Shown here piece after piece: positions 18,842 through 26,520 of a stretch of DNA of 64,000 nt; the stretch's first letter is position 1; each line of letters opens with the position of its first letter. The stretch lies in contig NZ_JAECZC010000015.1 of the NCBI RefSeq assembly GCF_016056305.1, forward strand, positions 17,197-81,196, read 5' to 3'. The notes under the pieces are model-generated. The model was not told the DNA's origin. It ran no database searches and saw nothing but the letters and a program-made list of their open reading frames with translations. This stretch comes from Amazonocrinis nigriterrae CENA67 (lineage in GTDB: Bacteria > Cyanobacteriota > Cyanobacteriia > Cyanobacteriales > Nostocaceae). The position numbers and the translations under genes were made by a program.

Positions 18842-19177
18842 TCACGCTACGCCATATTGCGTGTATTGACGCAGGTTAGATGGCTGTAATCCCAAAACAA
18901 TATCCTGTTTTGGTACTCTCATCTCAGTCAACTCTTCAGCTATTTGGATATCCGTCATATTACGCTGAATCCATATTTTTTCAGCTTTAATATCGAGATG
19001 CATCACACAATTATAAATTTGGTCATATCCATCCCAACCAATTTCTAGAATCTGGTAATGATCTCGCACCGTATCGAATATCAATTGAATTTCGACATCT
19101 TCCTCTGAAGGTTTATAACTGCCATACTTGGTTAGTAAGTTTTGAATATATTCACGGTATTGGTCTAGTTTTGCCAT
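18842..19177 (-). CDS. xisI: XisI-family protein in the nifD element
   Basis: 111 aa, the normal XisI length: KLDQYREYIQNLLTKY, IQLIFDTVRDHYQILEIGWDGYDQIYNCVMHLDI, KIWIQRNMTDIQIA and VLGLQPSNLRQYTQYGVA. Its start codon overlaps the stop of a XisH-like C-terminal remnant (19165-19272), the same CAATGG junction seen in the intact xisHI pair at 4623-5392. The XisH partner is therefore lost here. XisI alone has no known activity; in PCC 7120 it supports fdxN-element excision. Confidence 0.87.
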   Translation of the reverse strand: MAKLDQYREYIQNLLTKYGSYKPSEEDVEIQLIFDTVRDHYQILEIGWDGYDQIYNCVMHLDIKAEKIWIQRNMTDIQIAEELTEMRVPKQDIVLGLQPSNLRQYTQYGVA

Positions 19178-19272
19178 TGCACAATCACCTCAACCTTTGG
19201 ATCGTAAACTATCAACTTAACTTGATATTCTTGTACTAAAGTTCGGGCAAAGTCTCGGCTAAAAGGATACTA
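19165..19272 (-). pseudogene. xisH C-terminal remnant
   Basis: The minus strand reads RDFARTLVQEYQVKLIVYDP then KVEVIVQWQN and a stop. This matches the XisH tail (compare LKLITFEPKQEVIKQWITPN of the intact copy). Two in-frame stops precede it, and the upstream three quarters of the gene is replaced by the OLD-like nuclease gene. The stop TAG overlaps the xisI start, preserving the ancestral junction. Confidence 0.75.
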
Positions 19273-19281
19273 TTAGTTTCG

Positions 19282-21048
19282 CTAACCCATTAGATAATCT
19301 TGAATCTCTTTGATAAATTTCCAGGGATATTCATTGTCATTAACTTCGAGCCTGGGAAGCATTGACAACGCTTTTGTAATCCATACCCGTTTATCTGTTG
19401 TGTAAGCAAGCCCTGCATGTGTGAGCATTGACTCTAACTCACCACATGGATTGATAAATAGCCCTTTTTCCGAACAGGTTTTCCATAATTCGTCAAAACT
19501 AAATTGTAATTCTGCTGGCAAGGCTGCCCGCCCTTTCTCCTTGAAATCGTTCCAGTTTTTGGTCGAGGCTGCAATTTCTCTAGCTCGACGTTCAATTTGG
19601 CTCAGTAATTTCTCTTTTTCAAATTTAGCTTCGCCATCAGAACCAAAAGCTTTACCTTGTATCTCATTAAGAGAGGCTAATAGTGTTTTCATTTGCTCTT
19701 TAACTTTCTCTAATCTCTCATCACAAGGAAGTTCTTTAGCTGCTTTTGCAATTTCTTCACGAATAGTCAGCATTGGAGTGATGCTTTCTTCACTAAAGTC
19801 TAAAGCTTCTAGCTGCTTTTTAAATTCTGCCGAGTCATTCAACACATCAAAATCAACAATTCCTACACAGCGTACTCCCATATTCCGATACAATGTGGTA
19901 ATCCGTGGAACAGTTTGCTTATTATCTGCATTAACGAAATATAAATCGATGTCATTTTTCCGCTTGTTAGAGGCAGTTTGGTAAAACCGCCCATCACTAT
20001 CTGCTTCTACTACAACTACGCCGGAGTAAAAGAGTCCGTCGAGAACACGAGATGAACTCAATAGAGGATCGTTTACTAATTCTTGTAAGCGATTTGGGTC
20101 AAGTGTATTGAAATAATTTATTTTATCTCTACGGTCAATCCGAATAATAGTGAGATCAGTTGTCTTGCTTAAAAGACCGCGCAGTAAGTCAGCGCTGTGC
20201 GTGGCTAAAATTATCTGGCGTTCGCTGTTTGCTTGTTGTGCAATAAACTCACCTATCCGAAAAGCTTGAGGCGGATGAAGAAAAGCCTCTGGTTCATCGA
20301 TTAGAAATACATTTCGTTTAGTCGCCAGCAATGCAGTGGTAATTCCCACAAAACTTCTGATTCCATCCCCTTGATCATCCAATTTGTCATACTGCTGCAT
20401 CGGCTGTCTAGCATCTCTTGGATCTGAAGGAATTAAACTAAAATCATCTCCAACTCGAAAAAGTAATCTTTGAGGTACAGTGAAATCCAGCTTAATTTCT
20501 TTGCCAAAGGCACGCTTAACTAACTTTTGTATTTCATTCTCTAGAGAAGTTCCTGCATTATACATAGTTTGCAGCAGATTGGCTTCTTGTCTTTCATGCT
20601 CTGCACTAGCAGCCTCTTTCACCAATTTAAGACGGTGTTCTGTGGTGATGAATGCAACCATAGCAAGACCAAAATGCTCGGCAAACAAAGATTTCTTAGA
20701 TAAAAAATGATAAATTACCTCATCTTCTTCAGTCCAGAAGTTTGCAATGGCTTGGCGTTCCCGGGAAAGCTCAGGAGCTAGTGTACGAAACACCCAGTTA
20801 TTATATTCGTCTTGGTGGCGTTCTAAACTATAGGCTTCGCGTAGCTCTTGTAGATTCTGTGGGGTTGTCCAGTCAACATCGTTAACAACAACATTAGGTA
20901 GAGGTGTACTTATTGTGGTTTTCTGAGCAATGTCCTTTAAAATACGGCTTTTTCCAGCATTGTTCGGCCCAATGATAACGGTAAGGTTTCCTGGTTTAAC
21001 TTCTTCTCCATTGTTGAATACGATCCGGGTCAGTTTGTAGATATACAT
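19282..21048 (-). CDS. OLD-like ATPase-TOPRIM endonuclease family protein
   Basis: 588 aa. The N-terminal ABC-type ATPase has Walker A IIGPNNAGKSRI (about residues 26-37), a DDQGDGIRSFVG signature-like segment, Walker B NVFLIDEPEAFLHP (about 245) and the H-loop ILATHSADLL. The C-terminal part has TOPRIM features: VVVVEADSDGRFY (E and DxD-like acids) and VGIVDFDVLND. This is the OLD/GajA-type architecture found in overcoming-lysogenisation nucleases and several phage-defence systems. No UvrD-like helicase partner is adjacent, so it is not a standard Gabija pair. A short in-frame helical remnant precedes its start (about 21049-21115). Likely defence cargo; unproven. Confidence 0.82.
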   Translation of the reverse strand: MYIYKLTRIVFNNGEEVKPGNLTVIIGPNNAGKSRILKDIAQKTTISTPLPNVVVNDVDWTTPQNLQELREAYSLERHQDEYNNWVFRTLAPELSRERQAIANFWTEEDEVIYHFLSKKSLFAEHFGLAMVAFITTEHRLKLVKEAASAEHERQEANLLQTMYNAGTSLENEIQKLVKRAFGKEIKLDFTVPQRLLFRVGDDFSLIPSDPRDARQPMQQYDKLDDQGDGIRSFVGITTALLATKRNVFLIDEPEAFLHPPQAFRIGEFIAQQANSERQIILATHSADLLRGLLSKTTDLTIIRIDRRDKINYFNTLDPNRLQELVNDPLLSSSRVLDGLFYSGVVVVEADSDGRFYQTASNKRKNDIDLYFVNADNKQTVPRITTLYRNMGVRCVGIVDFDVLNDSAEFKKQLEALDFSEESITPMLTIREEIAKAAKELPCDERLEKVKEQMKTLLASLNEIQGKAFGSDGEAKFEKEKLLSQIERRAREIAASTKNWNDFKEKGRAALPAELQFSFDELWKTCSEKGLFINPCGELESMLTHAGLAYTTDKRVWITKALSMLPRLEVNDNEYPWKFIKEIQDYLMG

Positions 21049-21115
21049 TAACAGATACCTTTGAATTCTCTGATTAAATTGTTCAAGCTCTTTTTTGTCC
21101 AGTGCCTCTACTGGT
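21049..21115 (-). pseudogene. Remnant copy of the small helical gene at 22041-22304
   Basis: The minus strand reads VEALDKKELEQFNQRIQRYL, matching LETLDIKELQQLNQTIQRYL of the intact gene, with similar DNA (CAAAGGTATCT and others). It is in frame with the nuclease start (MYIYKL) just downstream, so a cut-down upstream gene is joined to the ATPase gene's leader. No start codon is evident. Confidence 0.5.
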
Positions 21116-21222
21116 TTAAAATTTGGTTTAGGAATTAAATTGCCATATTTTCATTAAAAATTAGCAAAAATCTTAGCATATCATAAATGATTAGCATTTT
21201 TTACTACAGTAAACTAGCTAGT

Positions 21223-21412
21223 AGGTGTGTTGCGCCACAAAGCACTGCATCAATCATGGCTGTCTTAAAAACAAACAGGATTTTTCAAAACCATGCCCAA
21301 TTGCAGCAATTACCCCAGAAATGGATTTTTTTCAGTATTCATCGTTTTATTCAGCAAAAGATTTACCCGTTAGATTGGGGTGGCAATGGTAAAGTTTAAC
21401 TTTTGTCAAATA
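21223..21412 (+). pseudogene. Internally deleted REP-associated transposase remnant
   Basis: The 5' end (CATCAATCATGG and following, with CTTAAAAACAAA) matches the transposase upstream edge at 15640. The rest jumps to its 3' end: QQLPQKWIFFSIHRFIQQ then KIYPLDWGGNGKV, matching FPQQWAFSSLHRFMEQNVYPLDWGYSGKV. The whole catalytic core is missing. A REP palindrome follows at 21433-21460 at the same place as in the intact unit. It resembles a non-autonomous derivative. Confidence 0.8.
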
Positions 21413-21432
21413 TTTAGGACGTTTGAAACAGT

Positions 21433-21460
21433 GGTGCGTTGCGCTTTGCGACAACGCACC
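21433..21460. repeat. REP-like palindrome, copy 5
   Basis: GGTGCGTTGCGC then TTTGCGACAACGCACC, the right-end form also seen at 16244-16271. A half copy (GGTGCGTTGA) starts at 21970. Confidence 0.75.
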
Positions 21461-21523
21461 CTACATTGGGAATGCGATCGCGCTTCATAAGACAAATGAT
21501 TGGATTTTGTATAAATCAGTGTT

Positions 21524-21949
21524 TTACTCATGCTTTAACTTACTTACACGGTATCGATAATTAGCATAATGCGTTGCTTTTTTATATGGCAAGGAGCCAT
21601 AGAAGTCTGACATTATCGCACCAATGGAAGAAGGAACGACGGAGTTATTTCTCAGTATTTTTATATTTGTTTTTTGTCTATTACAAAAATTAATGAATTT
21701 TGCGATCGCTACAAAATCAATTCTACCTTCCCCTGGTTTTGCAATCACACTGCAATGTATTTCAAGGAAGACTAAGTTTTTTATTCCAGAACAATGGAAT
21801 ATTAATAAAGATCCTTCAATACACAGATATGCTTCTTTATCTTTATAAGAGGTTTTTTCTTGAATGAAATCTGCAAAGTAATCTAAAGCTTCAGTCATAT
21901 TAACTGAGCTTACAGTACACAACCTATATTTTGGAATGTTTTCTTCCAT
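21524..21949 (-). CDS. Hypothetical protein
   Basis: 141 aa from MEENIPKYRLCTVSSVN; an open extension to 21991 overlaps a half REP palindrome and is doubtful. Mixed alpha/beta composition, with IDFVAIAKFINFCNRQKTN in the middle and a Tyr-rich end (HYANYRYRVSKLKHE). No recognised domain or catalytic motif. It lies between the transposase remnant and the small helical gene. Confidence 0.5.
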   Translation of the reverse strand: MEENIPKYRLCTVSSVNMTEALDYFADFIQEKTSYKDKEAYLCIEGSLLIFHCSGIKNLVFLEIHCSVIAKPGEGRIDFVAIAKFINFCNRQKTNIKILRNNSVVPSSIGAIMSDFYGSLPYKKATHYANYRYRVSKLKHE

Positions 21950-22040
21950 AGTAGTAGATTCCAGAAGTAGGGTGCGTTGAACCAATTTCACTGATATAAC
22001 GCTTGACCAATGCGCTACTGTCTATAAAGTAGATTGCCAT

Positions 22041-22304
22041 CTAACGGCGTTCCTCAATAATAGTTTCAGAAACAGGTTTTCCTTCAACATGAATTAGTCG
22101 TCGCTCGTTGATTGGTTCATAAGCATGATGCTTAATCTGCTTCACTAAGCCAGAATCGATTAAAGATTGGTGAAATGATGCTTGTTTGGCACTTTCTTCT
22201 TTATCAGCAAGATACCTTTGAATTGTCTGATTAAGTTGCTGAAGTTCTTTTATGTCTAGTGTCTCTAGTTGTTTAAGTATTTGATTAAGGGTTTCTAGTG
22301 TCAT
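22041..22304 (-). CDS. Small helical protein, possibly antitoxin-like
   Basis: 87 aa from MTLETLNQILKQLETLDIK. The first 45 residues form an amphipathic leucine-rich helix pair (LKQLETLDIKELQQLNQTIQRYLADKEE), and the tail has GKPVSETIIEERR. Similar short helical proteins in cyanobacteria are annotated as antitoxin components, but no toxin gene follows here. The N-terminal part is duplicated as a remnant at 21049-21115. Compare the unrelated but similarly built 39229-39435 protein. Confidence 0.55.
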   Translation of the reverse strand: MTLETLNQILKQLETLDIKELQQLNQTIQRYLADKEESAKQASFHQSLIDSGLVKQIKHHAYEPINERRLIHVEGKPVSETIIEERR

Positions 22305-22370
22305 TTTTTCATTGATAATTAGTGAATAAATTAGCACAACAATCATATTCTAGCTAATTACAGAGCAAAT

Positions 22371-23672
22371 TCAACTATGCTTATAAACTAACTCCATCTT
22401 CAATTTGTCAATCTCCAATTTCAACCTTTCATTTTCCATTTTCAACTTAGCATTTTCCTCCCTAATCAGTTCAACTTCATCCTTCTTACTCAAAGCCTGA
22501 TTAATCGCCAATTTTCGCATATCAAGCGAAAACCAACGCTGATAGGTTTGCGTGTGAACTTGGACACTATGCCCCAAATTATCCGCTGCTGCTTTAATTG
22601 GGATTCCCAGAATATGCGCTCGAATTGCCCAAGCGTGACGTAAATCATAGGGCTTAAAATCTAAGCCAATTTTACGAAACCACCAACTAACGCGTTGTGT
22701 CAAAGCTGTGATTTCTGCATGATTGCTATTATCTTTTTTACTAATTGCCGTTGCCAACATCTCTAAATATTTAGGATTTCTTAAATCAAACTCCAAAATC
22801 CATTGTTTATATAACGGTAATGCTTGCCTTTCCCCAGTTTTACAATCTTTATGAACTTTCCATGTTAAATCTATATTCTCTTTACTCAACCACCATTCAA
22901 CATCAGGATTAATAAATAATTCTCGTGGGCGTAAACCAAAAACTGCTAACATGCTATAGGCCCATCGCCAAAGCTGCCAGCTATCTCTAACATTTTCATT
23001 GACTTGATTACCTCTGTTAATCTGGTAATTTTCAAACCTGCTAAATCCTGCAAATATTTCTACATCGGTTGGGATATTCCGAGTATTATTCTCAGGCATT
23101 TTGGAATATAGAGATAAATCAACTTCAATATTGAATGCCTGGCAAAATGCAGCGATCGCTCTGGCTGCATTATATCTAGACCATTCCTTATCAATTTTTT
23201 CAATTGAATTTATTAAGTTTTCAGAACTCGCTAACTCTTGAGGATTAGTAAAACGCTTGGTTCTGGAAAAATAATAAAAAAAGGTATGTTCACTTTTTGT
23301 GGTGCGTTGATGAGTTTTGAAATACTCATCTTCAAATTTTTCCAGTAATTCACCTATAGTTTTAAAGCTTTTTTTAATTGTTTCATTGCCTAAATATTTA
23401 TCATTCCACTCAAAGGTTTTACGAGCAATTAATTTACCTAATTCATAAGCTTCTTCTTCAGCAGTTTTTAATCCATCTAAGTTAGCGGGAATATTTAAAC
23501 TGAGATTGTATTGCTTTCTCCCAGTTCCGTTTTTGTCCTTGTCTCCTGGTTTAATTGGTAAGGTAGCACGTAATTGCAGACTTCCATTCGATTCTCTAAT
23601 TGTAACTTTTGTCTTTGCAGACTTCAAACGCAGATTTACCTTTTCTAATTCCAGGGGTACCTTTGTTTTCAT
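22371..23672 (-). CDS. xisA: XisA-type site-specific recombinase of the nifD element
   Basis: Tyrosine recombinase that excises the element at GGATTACTCCG in differentiating heterocysts. It has 433 aa from ATG 23672, which follows GAGAGGAT; an open extension to 23747 is repeat-derived. Catalytic positions: Arg248 in FGLRPRELF, the box-II motif at 342-345 reading YDLR instead of HDLR, His368 in NLGHSVQ, and nucleophile Tyr377 in HTQTYQRW. The Tyr-for-His change is known for XisA/XisC recombinases. Residues about 398-428 form a coiled coil. The start lies 230 bp from the right recombination site, as in PCC 7120. Confidence 0.93.
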   Translation of the reverse strand: MKTKVPLELEKVNLRLKSAKTKVTIRESNGSLQLRATLPIKPGDKDKNGTGRKQYNLSLNIPANLDGLKTAEEEAYELGKLIARKTFEWNDKYLGNETIKKSFKTIGELLEKFEDEYFKTHQRTTKSEHTFFYYFSRTKRFTNPQELASSENLINSIEKIDKEWSRYNAARAIAAFCQAFNIEVDLSLYSKMPENNTRNIPTDVEIFAGFSRFENYQINRGNQVNENVRDSWQLWRWAYSMLAVFGLRPRELFINPDVEWWLSKENIDLTWKVHKDCKTGERQALPLYKQWILEFDLRNPKYLEMLATAISKKDNSNHAEITALTQRVSWWFRKIGLDFKPYDLRHAWAIRAHILGIPIKAAADNLGHSVQVHTQTYQRWFSLDMRKLAINQALSKKDEVELIREENAKLKMENERLKLEIDKLKMELVYKHS

Positions 23673-23901
23673 ATCCTCTCTTTGCTGGAGTGATTGCAGA
23701 CTTGAGCCTAAATAGTTACTAATTCGTAATTCGTAATTAAGAGCCATAATTACGAATTACGAATTATCAATTACGAATTATTTTGCTGTGTATTTAGCCT
23801 AGATTTAGCCTCAAAATAAATGTGCTATCGATGAACAATGTTTAGGATTAACACTGCTTACTGCAAACATTCAGCTGTTTAGAAAAATCAAAGCATCAAA
23901 A

Positions 23902-23912
23902 GGATTACTCCG
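23902..23912 (+). repeat. nifD element right recombination site
   Basis: GGATTACTCCG, identical to the left copy. Coding continues from the G at 23912 as GGC-CCT-TAT (Gly-Pro-Tyr), restoring the universal NifD sequence SGPYHGYDG. Confidence 0.96.
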
Positions 23913-24049
23913 GCCCTTATCACGGTTATGACGGCTTCGCCATCTTTGCTCGTGACATGGATTTAGCACTCAACAGCCCAACTTGGGGATTAATTGGCGC
24001 TCCCTGGAGCAAGAAAGAAGCTAAAGCTAAAGCTAAAGCTTCCGTCTAG
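23913..24049 (+). CDS. nifD: nifD 3' part
   Basis: Codes for the last 45 residues of Nif[21 protein letters not shown] and [13 protein letters not shown], ending in a short Lys-Ala repeat (KAKAKASV). In vegetative DNA it has no start of its own and is separated from the 5' part by the element. Joining to 14307 gives one uninterrupted 1,500-bp reading frame including the stop. Confidence 0.96.
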
Positions 24050-24071
24050 AAAAACGGGAAAGTAGGGATAG

Positions 24072-24091
24072 CCTGGGGTTTTAGCCCCAGG
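24072..24091. promoter_or_regulatory. Hairpin between nifD and nifK
   Basis: CCTGGGG (24072-24078) pairs with CCCCAGG (24085-24091) across a 6-nt loop, 23 bp after the nifD stop and with no T-run. It could be an mRNA processing or stability element. Confidence 0.4.
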
Positions 24092-24246
24092 AGGAGGCGG
24101 GAATTCAAAATTTAAAATTCAAAATTCAAGATTTAGTTTTGATTTTGCATTTTGAGTTTTGAAGTACATTCCTACTCCCTACCCTCCACTTACCATCCCC
24201 CAATTCTTCGATTAGTAACGACTTCAGTAAGCTTGGAGATCCAGAA

Positions 24247-25782
24247 ATGCCTCAGAATCCAGACAAGATTCAAGACCACGTAGAGTTATTCCACCAGCCG
24301 GAATATCAACAATTATTCGAGAACAAAAAGCAGTTTGAAAACGGTCACGACCCCGAAGAAGTAAAACGGGTTGCAGAATGGACTAAGAGCTGGGATTATC
24401 GTGAAAAGAACTTCGCTCGTGAAGCGTTGACCGTTAACCCTGCTAAAGGTTGCCAACCTTTAGGTGCAATCTTCGCTGCTGTGGGTTTTGAAGGCACTTT
24501 ACCCTTTGTACAAGGTTCTCAAGGTTGCGTGGCTTACTTCCGTACCCACTTAACCCGCCACTACAAAGAACCATTCTCTGGTGTGTCTTCTTCCATGACT
24601 GAAGACGCAGCGGTGTTCGGTGGTCTGCAAAACATGATTGACGGTTTGGCAAACTCCTACCAACTGTACAAGCCCAAGATGATTGCTGTCTGCACCACCT
24701 GTATGGCAGAGGTAATTGGTGATGACTTGCAAGCCTTCATCAACAACGCTAAGCAAGCTGGTTCAGTTCCTCAAGATTTCCCAGTACCTTTTGCTCATAC
24801 TCCTAGCTTTGTTGGTTCCCACATCACTGGCTATGACAACATGATGAAGGGTATTCTTTCTAACCTAACCGCAGGTAAGAAGAAAGCAACCAGCAACGGC
24901 AAAATCAACTTTGTACCAGGTTTTGACACCTATGTAGGTAACAACCGCGAAATCAAGCGGATTGCTTCTTTGTTCGGCTTTGACTACACCATTTTGGCTG
25001 ACAACAGCGACTACTTGGATTCACCCAACACAGGTGAGTTCGATATGTACCCAGGTGGAACCAAGCTGGAAGATGCAGCTGATTCCATTAATGCTAAAGC
25101 TACAGTCTTTCTACAATCACACTCCACAGTCAAAACCCGCGAGTACATCGCCAAAGAATGGAAGCAAGAAGTTGCAGTTGCTCGTCCTTGGGGTATCAAG
25201 GCTACTGATGAGTTCTTGATGAAACTCAGCGAACTGTCTGGTAAGCCAATTCCTGAAGAATTGGAAATCGAACGCGGTCGTGCAGTTGACGCGATGACTG
25301 ACTCCCATGCTTGGGTTCACGGCAAGCGCTTCGCTATCTACGGCGAACCAGACTTAGTGTACAGTGTAGTCGGCTTCATGCTGGAATTAGGTGCTGAACC
25401 TGTACATATCCTAGTTCACAACTCTAACGAAGAATTTGAAAAAGAACTCAAAGAGTTGTTAAATTCTAGTCCTTTTGGCAAGAGTGCAACCATCTGGGGT
25501 GGTAAAGACCTATGGCATATGCGTTCATTGTTGTTCACCGAACCCGTAGACTTGTTAATTGGTAATTCCTACGGTAAGTACCTGTGGCGCGATACCAAGA
25601 TTCCCCTCGTGAGAATCGGTTATCCCATCATGGATCGTCACCACTACCACCGCTATAGCACCATCGGTTACCAAGGCGTGATCAACTTACTCAACTGGAT
25701 TGTTAACACAATCTTTGAAGAAATCGATCGCAACACCAACATTCCTTCTAAGACAGATATTTCCTACGACTTGATTCGTTAG
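24247..25782 (+). CDS. nifK: NifK, nitrogenase MoFe beta subunit
   Basis: 511-aa partner of NifD; the alpha2-beta2 tetramer reduces N2. Visible are the P-cluster regions [18 protein letters not shown] and [33 protein letters not shown], and the C-terminal [20 protein letters not shown]. The N-terminal [20 protein letters not shown] segment is typical of cyanobacterial NifK. The 198-bp spacer after nifD holds a hairpin and AT repeats. In vegetative cells the element separates nifK from the nifH promoter. Confidence 0.98.
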   Translation: MPQNPDKIQDHVELFHQPEYQQLFENKKQFENGHDPEEVKRVAEWTKSWDYREKNFAREALTVNPAKGCQPLGAIFAAVGFEGTLPFVQGSQGCVAYFRTHLTRHYKEPFSGVSSSMTEDAAVFGGLQNMIDGLANSYQLYKPKMIAVCTTCMAEVIGDDLQAFINNAKQAGSVPQDFPVPFAHTPSFVGSHITGYDNMMKGILSNLTAGKKKATSNGKINFVPGFDTYVGNNREIKRIASLFGFDYTILADNSDYLDSPNTGEFDMYPGGTKLEDAADSINAKATVFLQSHSTVKTREYIAKEWKQEVAVARPWGIKATDEFLMKLSELSGKPIPEELEIERGRAVDAMTDSHAWVHGKRFAIYGEPDLVYSVVGFMLELGAEPVHILVHNSNEEFEKELKELLNSSPFGKSATIWGGKDLWHMRSLLFTEPVDLLIGNSYGKYLWRDTKIPLVRIGYPIMDRHHYHRYSTIGYQGVINLLNWIVNTIFEEIDRNTNIPSKTDISYDLIR

Positions 25783-25853
25783 AAATTGCATTCACCCGCA
25801 GCGTGCTAAACAACGGTAAGTAAGGGGATTAAAAAGGGGAAAGGGAAAAGGTG

Positions 25854-25881
25854 AAAGGGGAAAGGAATCCCTTTCCCCTTT
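25854..25881. promoter_or_regulatory. 12-bp hairpin downstream of nifK
   Basis: AAAGGGGAAAGG (25854-25865), loop AATC, CCTTTCCCCTTT (25870-25881): a perfect stem. It has no long T-run, so it may stabilise the nifHDK 3' end rather than terminate transcription. Confidence 0.45.
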
Positions 25882-25954
25882 GCCCCTTACCCGTTACCCT
25901 TCCCAATCCCCACCTTACCTTTTCTTCCTTGCATTTACCTTGAGGTATCTATTT

Positions 25955-26302
25955 ATGGAAACTATCAATCAAACTCACGCTCATACTCATACTCATAGTC
26001 ATGTTAATTTCCATCCACCTAACTATAAAAAATCTGGATGGTTTAACAATATCCTCAATCCCTTACGTAATGTCGTAGATGGATTTGAGATTAAAAATTA
26101 TCGACTCGCTCATTTGATTTGTCAAGTAATTCCTTGTTGCTGTCCTTTTGAGCGAACTATTAATTTATTTGGGCGGACTTTGCATATTCCACCTTTATGC
26201 AAACTGAATCCGTTATATGACGAATTTGTAGGAATGCGTTTTCGTGCTTTATCTTACCTCACTGATGTGTGTGGTGAAGATGTCACGAAATATATTTGTT
26301 AG
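25955..26302 (+). CDS. Mo-dependent nitrogenase-associated C-terminal domain protein
   Basis: 115-aa member of the Mo-nitro_C family, found next to nifK or nifE in cyanobacteria. The start METINQTHAHTHTHSHVNFH carries an alternating-His stretch likely to bind metal. The conserved core follows: NPLRNVVDGFEIKNYRLAHL, CQVIPCCCPFER, HIPPLCKLNPLYDEFVGMRFRAL and ending CGEDVTKYIC. The molecular role is not established. An open extension back to 25880 is low-complexity spacer. Located between nifK and nifE. Confidence 0.85.
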   Translation: METINQTHAHTHTHSHVNFHPPNYKKSGWFNNILNPLRNVVDGFEIKNYRLAHLICQVIPCCCPFERTINLFGRTLHIPPLCKLNPLYDEFVGMRFRALSYLTDVCGEDVTKYIC

Positions 26303-26496
26303 TTATTTGTCAGTGGTCAGTGGTCAGTTGTTAGTGGTCAACAGTCAATAGTGAGTGGTCAGTAGTGAAAACTAACAATGTGCAAAAAAAACAATTAACA
26401 ACTAACGACTGACAACTGACCCTTACGGGTTCGGCAGTTGCTTCAAGTCGGGGAACCCGCCCAACGCACTGCCTCACAACTAACAAAGAACAATTA
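26303..26496. repeat. STRR and dispersed repeat upstream of nifE
   Basis: TCAGTGG/AGTGGTC heptamers (26308-26360), then ACAACTA/ACGACTG heptamers (26393-26420), then one copy of the CTTCAAGTCGGG-type repeat (about 26421-26478; the reverse complement of the unit at 30404-30455). Confidence 0.7.
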
Positions 26497-26520
26497 ATGC
26501 CATCCAGCAAGAGAAGAGAG

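Larger units (their letters stand above)
14297..23912 (+). mobile_element. nifD excision element (9,605 bp)
   Basis: Bounded by 11-bp direct repeats GGATTACTCCG at 14297-14307 and 23902-23912; the distance between equivalent bases is 9,605 bp. It interrupts nifD and encodes the tyrosine recombinase XisA about 230 bp from its right end, as in the known 11-kb element of Anabaena PCC 7120. Cargo in order: HNH endonuclease, REP-associated transposase, dienelactone hydrolase, truncated globin, two unknown genes, minisatellite, xisI with a xisH remnant, OLD-like nuclease, a transposase remnant, a small helical protein and xisA. Removing one repeat plus the interior restores the nifD frame. Confidence 0.97.

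Noticed and set aside
18496..18869. Open frames across the 21-bp minisatellite on both strands
   Set aside because: Frames are open because the unit length is a multiple of three; no ribosome site or domain, and one frame runs on into the REP palindrome.
19421..19984. 187-codon plus-strand open frame opposite the OLD-like nuclease
   Set aside because: Pure antisense shadow of a gene with clear motifs; Ser/Leu-rich composition typical of such shadows.
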